Shown piece by piece: positions 44,014-53,943 of a DNA stretch of 64,000 bases; positions within the stretch are counted from its first letter, which is position 1; the number at the start of each line of letters is the position of its first letter. Both the position numbers and the translations under genes were made by a program. Under the pieces are notes generated by a model, which worked only from the letters and a program-made list of their open reading frames with translations, was not told where the DNA came from and searched no databases. This DNA comes from Thalassobius sp034670005 (lineage in GTDB: Bacteria; Pseudomonadota; Alphaproteobacteria; Rhodobacterales; Rhodobacteraceae), in the NCBI RefSeq assembly GCF_034670005.1, contig NZ_JAXMOH010000008.1:1-64000 (forward strand). The letters run 5' to 3'.

Positions 44014-44892
44014 TCAGACCATGATCCGGCGCGGATCGGCCAAGAGGCCCGCCAGATAGGTCATGAAGCGCGCGGCATCGGCGCCGTTGATGACCCGGTG
44101 GTCATAGGACAGATCCAGCGGCACCATCGGCACCGGCCGCGGCGTATCACCATCCCAGACGGTGACGGTTTCGGTGCGCGTTATGCCCAGGATCGCCAGT
44201 TCGGGCGGGTTCACGATCGGGGTGAATCCGAGGCCGCCAATGCCACCGAGGTTGGAGATGCTCATCGAGGCACCGCCCATTTCGTCCGGGCCGATCTTGC
44301 GCGCCTGCGCGCGGCTGGCCAGATCGGCGATTTCGGCCGCGATCTGCCACAGACCCTTGCGGTCGGCATCGCGGATCACCGGCACCATCAGCCCGTGCGC
44401 GGTGTCCACGGCGATGCCGATATGAACGTAATCCTTGAGCACCAGCGTCTTTCCGTCCGGTGTCAGCGAGGCGTTGAAGCGGGGAAATTCGCGCAGGGCA
44501 CGGGCCAGCGCCTTCACCTGAAAGGCCAGCGCGGTGAGCTTGATGCCACGGGCCCGCGCCTCGAGCTTCAGGCCCTTGCGCAGCGCCTCGATGGCGGTGA
44601 CATCCGCGCGGTCATGATGGGTGACCTGCGGGATCAGCGCGTTTGCCGCGGCCAGGTTGGCGGCGGCGACCTGGGCAAACCGGCTCATCGGTTCCTCGCT
44701 CACCGGGCCATATTGGCTGTGATCGACGTCCCAGTAGGACGTGTCGCCGGCGGGGCCGGTGACGGATGAGCCGCCTTTCAGGTCCTCGCGTGCGATGGTG
44801 CCGCGGCCCAGATTCCGGGCCAGTTTTGTCAGGTCGATGCCCTTTTCACGGGCCAGGGCCCGGACCGAGGGTGGTGCGATGACGTCGCTCAT
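44014..44892 (-). CDS. 2-oxo-acid/acetoin dehydrogenase E2, catalytic part without lipoyl domain
   Basis: 292 residues. A peripheral-subunit-binding domain (about 6-38, PPSVRALAREKGIDL) is followed directly by the acyltransferase core ending in SYDHRVINGADAARF, which keeps the catalytic His. No lipoyl domain is present; the lipoyl domains are on the separate protein at 46349-47635. I start at ATG 44892 (GGGGGAAA upstream); the in-frame stretch to 45021 overlaps the aldehyde dehydrogenase gene. Role: transfer of the acyl group to CoA in the core of the complex. Confidence 0.88.
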   Translation of the reverse strand: MSDVIAPPSVRALAREKGIDLTKLARNLGRGTIAREDLKGGSSVTGPAGDTSYWDVDHSQYGPVSEEPMSRFAQVAAANLAAANALIPQVTHHDRADVTAIEALRKGLKLEARARGIKLTALAFQVKALARALREFPRFNASLTPDGKTLVLKDYVHIGIAVDTAHGLMVPVIRDADRKGLWQIAAEIADLASRAQARKIGPDEMGGASMSISNLGGIGGLGFTPIVNPPELAILGITRTETVTVWDGDTPRPVPMVPLDLSYDHRVINGADAARFMTYLAGLLADPRRIMV

Positions 44893-44902
44893 GATTTCCC
44901 CC

Positions 44903-46345
<1,443 letters not shown>

Positions 46346-46348
46346 GGC

Positions 46349-47635
46349 TCAGAGCAGGTGGCGGAGCGGCTGCTCCAACCGGCCTGCGAAATTGGAAAGA
46401 AGGGTGACGGCCTGCGTGGCATCAAGTTGATCCGTGCCGCATTCCAACGTCACCGCCAGACCGCCCGAATGGCGCGCGATGGTCAGAACCGGCATGTCCT
46501 CGGCCCCCATCTGCACCGACGAGATGCGCGAGAAACGCAGGTCCCGGACAGACAGCTGGGCAGGTTCGTCGCTGGATTCGGTTGACGACAGGGTGCCATT
46601 GGCGCTGTAGCTGCGGCTTGCGCCGAAGCTTTCCACGGCAACCACCATCGATGAACCAAGGCTGGCAGCGGCCAGACCGGCAAGCAAAGCACCAGTGTCT
46701 TTCAGACCGGCGGTGTCGGCGGCCCAGTCTGCAAATTCGGCAAAGCCGTCTGTGGGGATCTCTGCCACAAGGCGGCGCGATGCGGCTGCTTGCACCTCGG
46801 CAGGGGTCGTTGCGGGCAGCGATTTCAGCACGTCGAGATCGGCGACATGGTAGGGCTGTGGGTGGCCAGCATCGACCAGTCGCGACAGGTCGAGACCCTG
46901 TTCCAGCGCCAGGCGCCGCGCTTTGGGCGAAGCCAGGATGCGCCCCTCGGAAGAGACTACCTTTGCCGAGGTCGGTTTGGGCTGGGCCGGGGGGACTGCC
47001 GCAGGTTTGGGTTCTGGCTTTTTGACAGGGGCCGGAGCCGGGCTTGACGATTGTCCCGCGCGGCTGCGCTGTACCGGGTTTGCCGGGGCCTCCTCCGAGA
47101 TCACTGCGATGGTTTCACCAACCGGGGCCTCTTCGCCCGCCTCTGCCAGAAGCGCTGCGACGAAGCCGTCAAAACCCGCCTCGACCTCCATGGTCGATTT
47201 GTCGGTCTCCACTTCGAACAGGATGTCACCTGCCGCCACCGCATCGCCCGGACCTTTGTGCCAGGCGACAATCAGGCCGGTATCCTGCGCCATGCCCAAG
47301 GCGGGCATGATCACGCTGTTGCCCGCGGGCAGCTCAGTTCCCGCACCACCGCCTTCGGGGGCGGCCTTCGGGGCGGGCGCGGTGCCCGACCCTTCGGGCG
47401 TGTCCGAGATCCGTGCGATTACCTGGCCCACCGGGACATCTGCCCCGGCTTCGGCCGTGACATCGGTCAGATAGCCGCTGGCCTGCGCCTCGACCTCCAT
47501 CGTTGATTTGTCGGTTTCCACCTCGAAAAGCACATCGCCCTCGGCCACCGCGTCGCCCGGCCCCTTGTTCCATGAAACAAGCAGGCCGGTGTCCTGCGCC
47601 ATGCCGAGCGCGGGCATGATCACCTCATGCGGCAT
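46349..47635 (-). CDS. Double-lipoyl-domain E2-like scaffold with degenerate acyltransferase domain
   Basis: 428 residues. Two almost identical lipoyl domains carry the attachment lysines Lys43 and Lys146, both in ETDKSTMEVEA. A Pro/Ala linker leads to a peripheral-subunit-binding domain (about 230-262, ILASPKARRLALEQG). The last 160 residues look like the remains of an acyltransferase domain (MPVLTIARHSGGLAVTL, then a helix), but the catalytic DHR box is absent. It may act as a swinging-arm donor for the separate E2 core at 44014. It overlaps the E1 beta gene by 11 bases. Confidence 0.8.
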   Translation of the reverse strand: MPHEVIMPALGMAQDTGLLVSWNKGPGDAVAEGDVLFEVETDKSTMEVEAQASGYLTDVTAEAGADVPVGQVIARISDTPEGSGTAPAPKAAPEGGGAGTELPAGNSVIMPALGMAQDTGLIVAWHKGPGDAVAAGDILFEVETDKSTMEVEAGFDGFVAALLAEAGEEAPVGETIAVISEEAPANPVQRSRAGQSSSPAPAPVKKPEPKPAAVPPAQPKPTSAKVVSSEGRILASPKARRLALEQGLDLSRLVDAGHPQPYHVADLDVLKSLPATTPAEVQAAASRRLVAEIPTDGFAEFADWAADTAGLKDTGALLAGLAAASLGSSMVVAVESFGASRSYSANGTLSSTESSDEPAQLSVRDLRFSRISSVQMGAEDMPVLTIARHSGGLAVTLECGTDQLDATQAVTLLSNFAGRLEQPLRHLL

Positions 47636-48620
47636 GGATCATCTCCCCGCTCATCAGTTTGCGCGCGTTCTCGGCCACCGCATCGGGGGTCGGCACGGTG
47701 ATATCCTCCAGCGCCGGGCTGAACGGCACCGGCACATCCATCGCGCCCATCCGCAGCACCGGCGCATCCAGATGGTAGAACGCCTTTTCGTTGATGCGGC
47801 TGGCGATTTCGCCGGTCACACCAAAGCTTTGATGGCCTTCGTCGACCACGATCACCCGGCTGGTCTTGCGCGCGGATTTCAGCAGCGCCTCTTCGTCCAG
47901 CGGCACTATGGTGCGCGGATCGATCACCTCGGCGTCGATGCCTTCGGCGGCCAGAATCTCTGCAGCCGCTTCACAGACCTGCACCATCGACGAGGTGGCG
48001 ATCAGGGTGATGTCTTTGCCTTCGCGTTTCACATTCGCCTCGCCGAAGGGGATCAGGTATTCCTCCTCGGGTACCGGGGCCTTGTCGTTATACATCAGCT
48101 TGTCTTCGAAGATGACGACAGGGTTGTTGTCACGGATCGCGGTTTTCATCAGGCCCTTGGCTTCATAGGCCGAGCTGGGCAGCGCCACTTTCAGCCCCGG
48201 AATATGGGCCACCAGTGCGTGCAGCGATTGGCTGTGCTGCGCCGCCGAACGGCGCGTCGCGCCCAGGTTGGTACGCACCACCAACGGCACGTTCAGTTTG
48301 CCGCCCGACATGTAATGAGTTTTGGCCGCCTGGTTGCATAGCTGATCCATGATCAGGAAAATGAAATCGCCGAACATCAGATCGACAACTGGACGCGTAC
48401 CGGTCATCGCGGCACCCACGGCAATGCCCATGAAACCAGGTTCGGCGATCGGCGTGTCGATCACGCGATCGGTGCCGAACTCTTCGACAAGACCGGACAG
48501 AACCTTGAATGGCGTGCCTGCCTCGGCCACGTCCTCGCCCAGGATGAATACGGTTTCATCGCGGCGCATTTCTTCGGACAGTGCTTCGTTCACCGCCTGT
48601 GACAGAGTGATATTTCGCAT
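47625..48620 (-). CDS. Thiamine-diphosphate dehydrogenase E1 beta subunit (AcoB/PdhB type)
   Basis: 331 residues. MRNITLSQAVNEAL, then ILGEDVAEAGTPFKV and TPIAEPGFMGIAVGAA, are hallmarks of the beta chain that completes the thiamine site. ATG 48620 follows GAGGAGA; a reading upstream to 48800 lies inside the E1 alpha gene and is rejected. It is 11 bases after the E1 alpha stop. Confidence 0.92.
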   Translation of the reverse strand: MRNITLSQAVNEALSEEMRRDETVFILGEDVAEAGTPFKVLSGLVEEFGTDRVIDTPIAEPGFMGIAVGAAMTGTRPVVDLMFGDFIFLIMDQLCNQAAKTHYMSGGKLNVPLVVRTNLGATRRSAAQHSQSLHALVAHIPGLKVALPSSAYEAKGLMKTAIRDNNPVVIFEDKLMYNDKAPVPEEEYLIPFGEANVKREGKDITLIATSSMVQVCEAAAEILAAEGIDAEVIDPRTIVPLDEEALLKSARKTSRVIVVDEGHQSFGVTGEIASRINEKAFYHLDAPVLRMGAMDVPVPFSPALEDITVPTPDAVAENARKLMSGEMIHAA

Positions 48621-48631
48621 GTCGGGTCTCC

Positions 48632-49633
48632 TCAGGCCAGCGCGTGTTCGATATCGGTGAATACGTGCATGTCCACCTCTGATGCGTCGGGGTATTTTGC
48701 GTTCAGCGCGTATTCGACTGCGTCGGCGGCGTCTTTTTCGATCTCGGCGTTCATCGCCTCGATCTCTTCCTCGGTGGCGATGCCTTCCTCGACCAGCCAT
48801 GAGCGGAACCGGATGATCGGGTCGCGGTTTTCCTTCCAGTCGCGCTCTTCCTCCTTGGAACGGTAGTATTCGCGGTTGATGTCGCCCACATGGTGGCCGT
48901 GATAGCGATAGGTCATCAACTCAATGAAGAAGGGGCCTTCGCCCTTGCGGGCGCGTTCGACCAGCTTTTGCGCCAAAGCATTCACAGCCAGCACGTCCTG
49001 GCCGTCGATCTGGTGCGACTCGATGCCGAAGGCTTGGGCGCGCGCGATGATCGAGCCAGCGGCGATTTCCTCGGTCTTGGTATATTCGGAATAGCCGTTG
49101 TTTTCGCAGGCGTAGATCACCGGCAGCTTCCATAGCGCGGCCATGTTCATGGCCTCGTACATTAACCCCTGTGCGGTGGCGCCATCGCCGAAGAAGCATA
49201 CGGCCACATCATCGCGGCCCAGCTGCTTGGAGGTCAGTGCCGCACCGGTGGCGATGCCCATGGACCCGCCGACAATGGCATTGGCGCCAAGGTTGCCGTG
49301 GCTTTGATCGGCGATGTGCATTGAACCGCCCTTGCCGCGGCAATAGCCCTCTTCCTTACCCAGAAGTTCGCAGAACATCTGCTTGAACTCGGCGCCCTTT
49401 GCCACGCAGTGGCCGTGGCCGCGGTGGGTCGAGGTGATGCGGTCATCGTCAGTCAGGGCTTCGCAAATTCCCACGGCGACAGCTTCCTCGCCGGAATACA
49501 TATGGGTCAGCCCCGGCATTTTGGCCGAGAGGTAAAGCTGATTGGCGTTATCCTCGAAGCTGCGGATACGGACCATCTGGCGATACATGCGCAGATAATC
49601 CTCGGTGTTGGTTTTCTTCTTGGCGGGACTCAT
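48632..49633 (-). CDS. Thiamine-diphosphate dehydrogenase E1 alpha subunit (AcoA/PdhA type)
   Basis: 333 residues. The thiamine-diphosphate motif runs from GDGATAQG near residue 144 to ENNGYS near 172, and the phosphorylation-loop-like YHGHHVGD lies near 243. THMYSGEEAVAVGICEAL and THRGHGHC are close to the acetoin-dehydrogenase type, but pyruvate dehydrogenases are similar, so the substrate (acetoin, pyruvate or a related ketone) is left open. ATG 49633 follows AAGAGAACG. Confidence 0.9.
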   Translation of the reverse strand: MSPAKKKTNTEDYLRMYRQMVRIRSFEDNANQLYLSAKMPGLTHMYSGEEAVAVGICEALTDDDRITSTHRGHGHCVAKGAEFKQMFCELLGKEEGYCRGKGGSMHIADQSHGNLGANAIVGGSMGIATGAALTSKQLGRDDVAVCFFGDGATAQGLMYEAMNMAALWKLPVIYACENNGYSEYTKTEEIAAGSIIARAQAFGIESHQIDGQDVLAVNALAQKLVERARKGEGPFFIELMTYRYHGHHVGDINREYYRSKEEERDWKENRDPIIRFRSWLVEEGIATEEEIEAMNAEIEKDAADAVEYALNAKYPDASEVDMHVFTDIEHALA

Positions 49634-49692
49634 CGGCGTTCTCTTTCAAAAAAGCGCCCAGCCCCATAAGGAGACCAGGCAGTTTTGGGAGG

Positions 49693-50994
49693 TTAGTAGC
49701 GATTGGCGATCGGCAGATCCTTTGCCGGGAAGAGCGAGATCACCTCGCAACCCTTGTCGGTCACGACCACTTCTTCCTCGATCCGCGCGGCTGAGTAGCC
49801 ATCGGTTGCGGGGCAATAGGTTTCCAACGCGAAGACCATGCCGGTCTGGATTTCCATCGGGTTTTCAAGGGAAACTGCGCGGCTGATAATCGGGCGTTCA
49901 TGCAGAGCGAGTCCCAGTCCATGACCAAATTGCAGACCGAAAGCGCTTAGTTCATCCGGGAAGCCGAATTCCTCGGCCTTGGGCCAGGCTTGCGCCACAA
50001 CGTCGGTGGTCACGCCGGGGCGGATCAGGTCGATCGAGGCATCGATCCACTCGCGCGCCTTGATATAGGCGTCGTTCTGGGCTGGTGTCGAGAACCCGAC
50101 ATTGAAGGTCCGATAGTAGCAGGTTCGATAGCCCTGGTAGCTTTGCAGAATATCGAAAAACGCCTGGTCGCCGGGACGGAACTGCCGGTCGGTGAAATTG
50201 TGCGGATGCGGATTGCAGCGTTCGCCGGAAATGGCGTTGATCGCCTCGACATCGTCCGATCCCCATTCGTAAAGAAGCTTGTTCGACAGCGCGACGATCT
50301 CGTTTTCACGCACGCCGGGTTTCAGCTCTTCGTAGATGGCATGATAGACGCCATCCACCATGCTGGCCGCTTGGTTGAGCAACTGAATCTCGTCGATATT
50401 CTTGATCTCGCGGGCCGACAGCATGACCTGCTGGCCATCGACCACGTTCAGACCTGCCTCTTTCAGGGCAAAGAACATTGCGGTCTCAGCATAATCGACG
50501 CCCACCGGCATGTCGGCCATACCAGCCTTCTTGATCAGGCTGGCGATCTCGTTTGCGTATTTTTGCATCAGGCCAAAGCTGGGCGGAATGGTGCCGCGCA
50601 TGCCGACGACACCGGCCAGCATCCGGTCTGGGTCGAGCCAGTCGCAATATTCGCGGTGATGCACCGCTGCCGACCCGAAATCCCATACATACGGCTCTTC
50701 GTCGCCCGCCAGCAGGCAGAAACGGCACATCTTGTCGCGTTCCCACTCGCCAATTTTGGTGCCCGAGACATAGCGGATGTTGTTCACGTCAAACATCAGC
50801 ATCGAGCCGAGGTTCGATTTCTTCAATGCGTCCTTGGCGCGGCTCAACCGGTAGCGGCGCAACCGGTCGTGGTCGACCCGACGTTCGAAATCCACGGCTG
50901 TGTGACCAAGGGCGGGAATGTGACGATCCCAACGCCAGCGCGGGTCCATATCGCCGGGCTGCAGGATGCGGGGATTCAGGGCATTGGTGTTCAT
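49693..50994 (-). CDS. M24-fold (creatinase/aminopeptidase P-like) protein with altered metal site
   Basis: 433 residues: creatinase-type N-terminal domain and a pita-bread C-terminal domain. Of the usual metal ligands, Asp in AFFDIL, His in FGHGLGLALHE, Glu in ALETYC and Glu in RIEEEV are seen, but the second Asp is replaced (GYRTCYYRTF). It could be a metal-free creatinase-like hydrolase or use one metal. The family also contains the DMSP lyase DddP and ectoine hydrolase DoeA; I cannot place it. ATG 50994 is preceded by GGAGG at ideal spacing, which decides against the ATG at 51006. It lies in the leftward operon between an SDR and E1 alpha. Confidence 0.78.
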   Translation of the reverse strand: MNTNALNPRILQPGDMDPRWRWDRHIPALGHTAVDFERRVDHDRLRRYRLSRAKDALKKSNLGSMLMFDVNNIRYVSGTKIGEWERDKMCRFCLLAGDEEPYVWDFGSAAVHHREYCDWLDPDRMLAGVVGMRGTIPPSFGLMQKYANEIASLIKKAGMADMPVGVDYAETAMFFALKEAGLNVVDGQQVMLSAREIKNIDEIQLLNQAASMVDGVYHAIYEELKPGVRENEIVALSNKLLYEWGSDDVEAINAISGERCNPHPHNFTDRQFRPGDQAFFDILQSYQGYRTCYYRTFNVGFSTPAQNDAYIKAREWIDASIDLIRPGVTTDVVAQAWPKAEEFGFPDELSAFGLQFGHGLGLALHERPIISRAVSLENPMEIQTGMVFALETYCPATDGYSAARIEEEVVVTDKGCEVISLFPAKDLPIANRY

Positions 50995-51045
50995 ATTGGC
51001 CTCCATGCGCCCATGGGCGCCTTATTTGTTTGGGTTGTTGGGCGT

Positions 51046-51061
51046 GGGGACCGAGGTCCCC
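51046..51061 (-). terminator. Short hairpin after the SDR gene
   Basis: GGGGAC (46-51) pairs with GTCCCC (56-61) around a four-base loop, starting five bases after the SDR stop on the transcribed strand. There is no T run. It may only partly stop transcription before the M24 gene. A 14-bp palindrome (51007-51020) just before the next ribosome binding site could also fold in the mRNA. Confidence 0.35.
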
Positions 51062-51065
51062 GCTG

Positions 51066-51875
51066 TTACTGGATGCACCAGCCGCCATCGATGTGGATCA
51101 TCTGGCCGGTCATGTAGTCGCTGTCGTCGCTGGCCAAGAAAGATGCCGTGCCAACGATGTCGTTGGGGTAGGATACGCGCTTGATTTGCAACGCATCGCG
51201 CACGATGTCGTCGTAAGCTTGGCCTTCGCGCTCTTTGAAACCGATATCGACCAGATCCTTGTCGAGCTGTTCCCACAGCGGGGTGACAACAACGCCAGGC
51301 GCATAGCCGTTGACGGTGATGTTATGCTCGGCCAGGCCCAGCGCGCCGCAATGGGTAAGCGCCAGGCAGCCATATTTCGACGTGCAGTAAACGGTCACGT
51401 CTACCAGCGGCTTGCGCGAAGCGATCGAGCCCACGTTAATGATCTTGTAAGGGTGATCTTCCATCGGGCCCTGCGCGATCATCTGTCGAGCGGCTTCCTG
51501 CATGCCCAGCCACATCGCCTTGGTGTTGACGTTCATGATCATGTCCCAGTTGTCTTCGTCGATATCCATGAAGAACCGGGGCTTGTTCAGGCCCGCATTG
51601 AACAGGGCCACGTTGATGTTGCCAAAAGCTTCGACCGTCGCGGCCACAGCGGCGGCATTGTCTTCGCGCTTGGTCACGTCCATCTTGACCGCAATCACTT
51701 TGCCATTGCCCACCGCGTTGATGCGGTCGGCCACTTCCTTGGCCGCGTCATGATCCAGATCACCGATGCACACATTGGCGCCCTGCGCGGCGAATGCTTC
51801 GGCATTGGCTGCGCCCATGCCGCGGGCGGCGCCGGTGATCAGGATGTTCTTTCCGTTCAGGCGATTTGGGTCCAT
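51066..51875 (-). CDS. Short-chain dehydrogenase/reductase, BudC-like (copy 1)
   Basis: 269 residues. TGAARGMG cofactor loop, FNAGLNKP in place of NNAG, Ser in NVGSIAS, YCTSK catalytic pair, and a C-terminal SDSDYMTGQMIHIDGG. The NGYAPGVVVTPLWEQLD and SDYMTGQ segments resemble acetoin/2,3-butanediol and polyol dehydrogenases. It is a paralogue of the SDR at 54974-55771. ATG 51875 follows GGAGGAAT; it is 18 bases after the regulator gene. Confidence 0.87.
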   Translation of the reverse strand: MDPNRLNGKNILITGAARGMGAANAEAFAAQGANVCIGDLDHDAAKEVADRINAVGNGKVIAVKMDVTKREDNAAAVAATVEAFGNINVALFNAGLNKPRFFMDIDEDNWDMIMNVNTKAMWLGMQEAARQMIAQGPMEDHPYKIINVGSIASRKPLVDVTVYCTSKYGCLALTHCGALGLAEHNITVNGYAPGVVVTPLWEQLDKDLVDIGFKEREGQAYDDIVRDALQIKRVSYPNDIVGTASFLASDDSDYMTGQMIHIDGGWCIQ

Positions 51876-51893
51876 GGGTTATTCCTCCTCAAG

Positions 51894-53723
51894 TCAACTT
51901 GTCCCGTTTCGTCTCATCAACGCCTCGGCCCGTGCCTGGGCCTGGCGCAAAGCGTCGCGCGGGGTGATGATCCCGCGCAGCATGTCGTGAAATTCTTCGC
52001 CGCAGATCTGGATGATGTCGCAGATCTCGGGCACTGGCGGGCGCGGCCAGAACTGCAACTCGTCGCGCCATGACATTTCATCAATCGCCTCGAATATCGG
52101 CGAGGCGCGGCGCACTTCCGGGTCGGATGCAACGGAATAGCGCGGATTGGTCCGGCTTCCGTTTTGCACGTAAAGTTTCTGCGCTTCGGGCGATGTAAAG
52201 ACGATCAACGCCTCGACAGCAGCGCGCAGCCGCTCGGGTGGCAGGTTCGCAGGAATGCCCATGACATAGCCGCCAACCGGCGCAACCGGCACGGCGCCGG
52301 GGCCAGCGGGGTGTGGCAAATATCCGGTTTGCCCGTAGGCAGGGCAGGTTTCATCCAGTTCGAAATACGGTGCAAGCAGGGTATAGCCGTAAGCCATCGC
52401 AACATTGCCGGCCGCATAGGGGCGCACCCGCTCGTACCAAGACATAGACAGAATGTCGGGGGGCGAGTATTTCAGCAGTTCCATCAGATATTCTGCCGCG
52501 CGCAGGCCCGCCTCGGTGTCGATGCTGGGGCGGTAATCGCCGTCGGCAAGGCTGTCGGTTTCGAAACCGCCTGCGATCTTGGGCAGGTTGATCACTGGCT
52601 GCCCGAAATCGGCCATGGTCATCAGAACCGTGTGCCCCAATGCGGTGCCACGCGCGGCATTCCACGCGATTCCGTATTGGCCACGCTTCGGGTTATGCAG
52701 CCGCGCCGCCGCGTGCAGCAGCTCATCCGTGGTTTCGGGCGGCTGAAGCCCCGCCTGCGCAAAAAGATCCTTGCGATAGAACAACAGTTCAGGCGTTGTC
52801 TGGGCCGGAATACCATAGGGGCGCCCGCCCCAATGCGCGGCTTTCCAGCCGGCGGTGTGAAAATCCGATGGGTCGATCCGCGCGATATCCAGTGCTTCGT
52901 CAATCGGGATCAGCATGCCGCGTTCGGCGAATTCGCCGACCCAGGGCAGATCGAGCGCGATGATGTCGTAGCGGCTGATCTTGCGTTCGGCGTTGCGCTT
53001 TGCCTCTTCACGCAGTCGGTCGATGGAAAAGGCCCGCTGATGGATTTGGGTGCCGATCGTCTGCTCGAACTGTCGCTTGAGGTTTTCCATCACCATGAAG
53101 GTCGGGTCGCCGTGCACCAGCACCCGTAGCCCGCCCGCCAGTTTCAGAGGTTCAGGCAGAACCTTGAGCGGCGGCACCGATTGCGCCGACATGTAGGAAT
53201 TGCCGTAGAAATAGTCACGCGCATCCGCATCGGACTCACCGCCACCAAATTGCGTTTCCGCTGATCGCTTGACCCGCCCCGAAAGCTGGGTCCACTGCTC
53301 CAGAAGCAACGCGCTGGGGTGCATCGAAAAGCTTTTACCGCTTTTGGTGCGCGGGCGTTGTTCGATCAGCCCGGCCTCGATCATCTCTTTCAGGCGGCGA
53401 TTTGCGGTCGCATAAGGAACATGGCTGGAACCGATCAAAGATGTGGGCGTGATGGTCTTGGCTTCCAGATGACCGCGGATCAGGTGCAAAACCATCCGGA
53501 AATAAGGGTTCGGTGCGAACAGTTCGATCGAATCTTCAAGTTCGCTGCCAAGTTCATCCAAAAAGGACACGATATGGAGCATTTCGGTTTTCGCGCCAGG
53601 CGAAACCAAAGTGCTTTCCTTAAGTCCTTTCATCGCATTCATGGGATGGGTCCGTGTTTTGCGGTTACGTTTGGAAGATCCGGAGATCAGTTTGTTCAAT
53701 TTGGACGAATCCAGTTCGGGCAT
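51894..53723 (-). CDS. Winged-helix regulator fused to a MalE-type solute-binding domain
   Basis: 609 residues with no signal peptide. Residues about 76-145 form a winged helix (TPTSLIGSSHVPYATANRR, then LKEMIEAGLIEQRP). From about 198 to the end there is a type 1 extracellular solute-binding fold (LRVLVHGDPTFM, PYGIPAQTTPELLFYRKDLF, YVMGIPANLPPERL). The combination implies a cytoplasmic one-component regulator that senses its ligand with a captured binding protein. ATG 53723 follows CGGAGG; a TTG nine codons upstream is less likely. It is divergent from the ribose-type ABC operon, and repeated TTCAAAATG boxes lie in its promoter region. Confidence 0.82.
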   Translation of the reverse strand: MPELDSSKLNKLISGSSKRNRKTRTHPMNAMKGLKESTLVSPGAKTEMLHIVSFLDELGSELEDSIELFAPNPYFRMVLHLIRGHLEAKTITPTSLIGSSHVPYATANRRLKEMIEAGLIEQRPRTKSGKSFSMHPSALLLEQWTQLSGRVKRSAETQFGGGESDADARDYFYGNSYMSAQSVPPLKVLPEPLKLAGGLRVLVHGDPTFMVMENLKRQFEQTIGTQIHQRAFSIDRLREEAKRNAERKISRYDIIALDLPWVGEFAERGMLIPIDEALDIARIDPSDFHTAGWKAAHWGGRPYGIPAQTTPELLFYRKDLFAQAGLQPPETTDELLHAAARLHNPKRGQYGIAWNAARGTALGHTVLMTMADFGQPVINLPKIAGGFETDSLADGDYRPSIDTEAGLRAAEYLMELLKYSPPDILSMSWYERVRPYAAGNVAMAYGYTLLAPYFELDETCPAYGQTGYLPHPAGPGAVPVAPVGGYVMGIPANLPPERLRAAVEALIVFTSPEAQKLYVQNGSRTNPRYSVASDPEVRRASPIFEAIDEMSWRDELQFWPRPPVPEICDIIQICGEEFHDMLRGIITPRDALRQAQARAEALMRRNGTS

Positions 53724-53736
53724 CGCGTGCCTCCGT

Positions 53737-53809
53737 TTCAAAATGTTCAAAATGACCGAAGAACTGTACTGCGAATAAAGCCAAAATGGATATTGAATTA
53801 TTCAAAATG
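53737..53809. promoter_or_regulatory. Direct-repeat boxes TTCAAAATG in the divergent promoter region
   Basis: Two perfect tandem copies (53737-53745 and 53746-53754), one variant (53780-53788, GCCAAAATG) and one further perfect copy (53801-53809) are seen. The last two share a longer core, CAAAATGGATATT. They lie between the regulator start (53723) and the transporter operon (53944), so they are the best candidate binding sites for the winged-helix regulator. Confidence 0.6.
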
Positions 53810-53943
53810 GATATTTTTGATGAATAGCTGTAACGCAGTAAGCGGCAGACTGCAGTCATTCGTCCGATGCAACGGATGATGATTCTCTGGCCAAGGGGGG
53901 CCGGGATCAGACATTGAATTGGACAACTCGGGAGGAGAACCAA

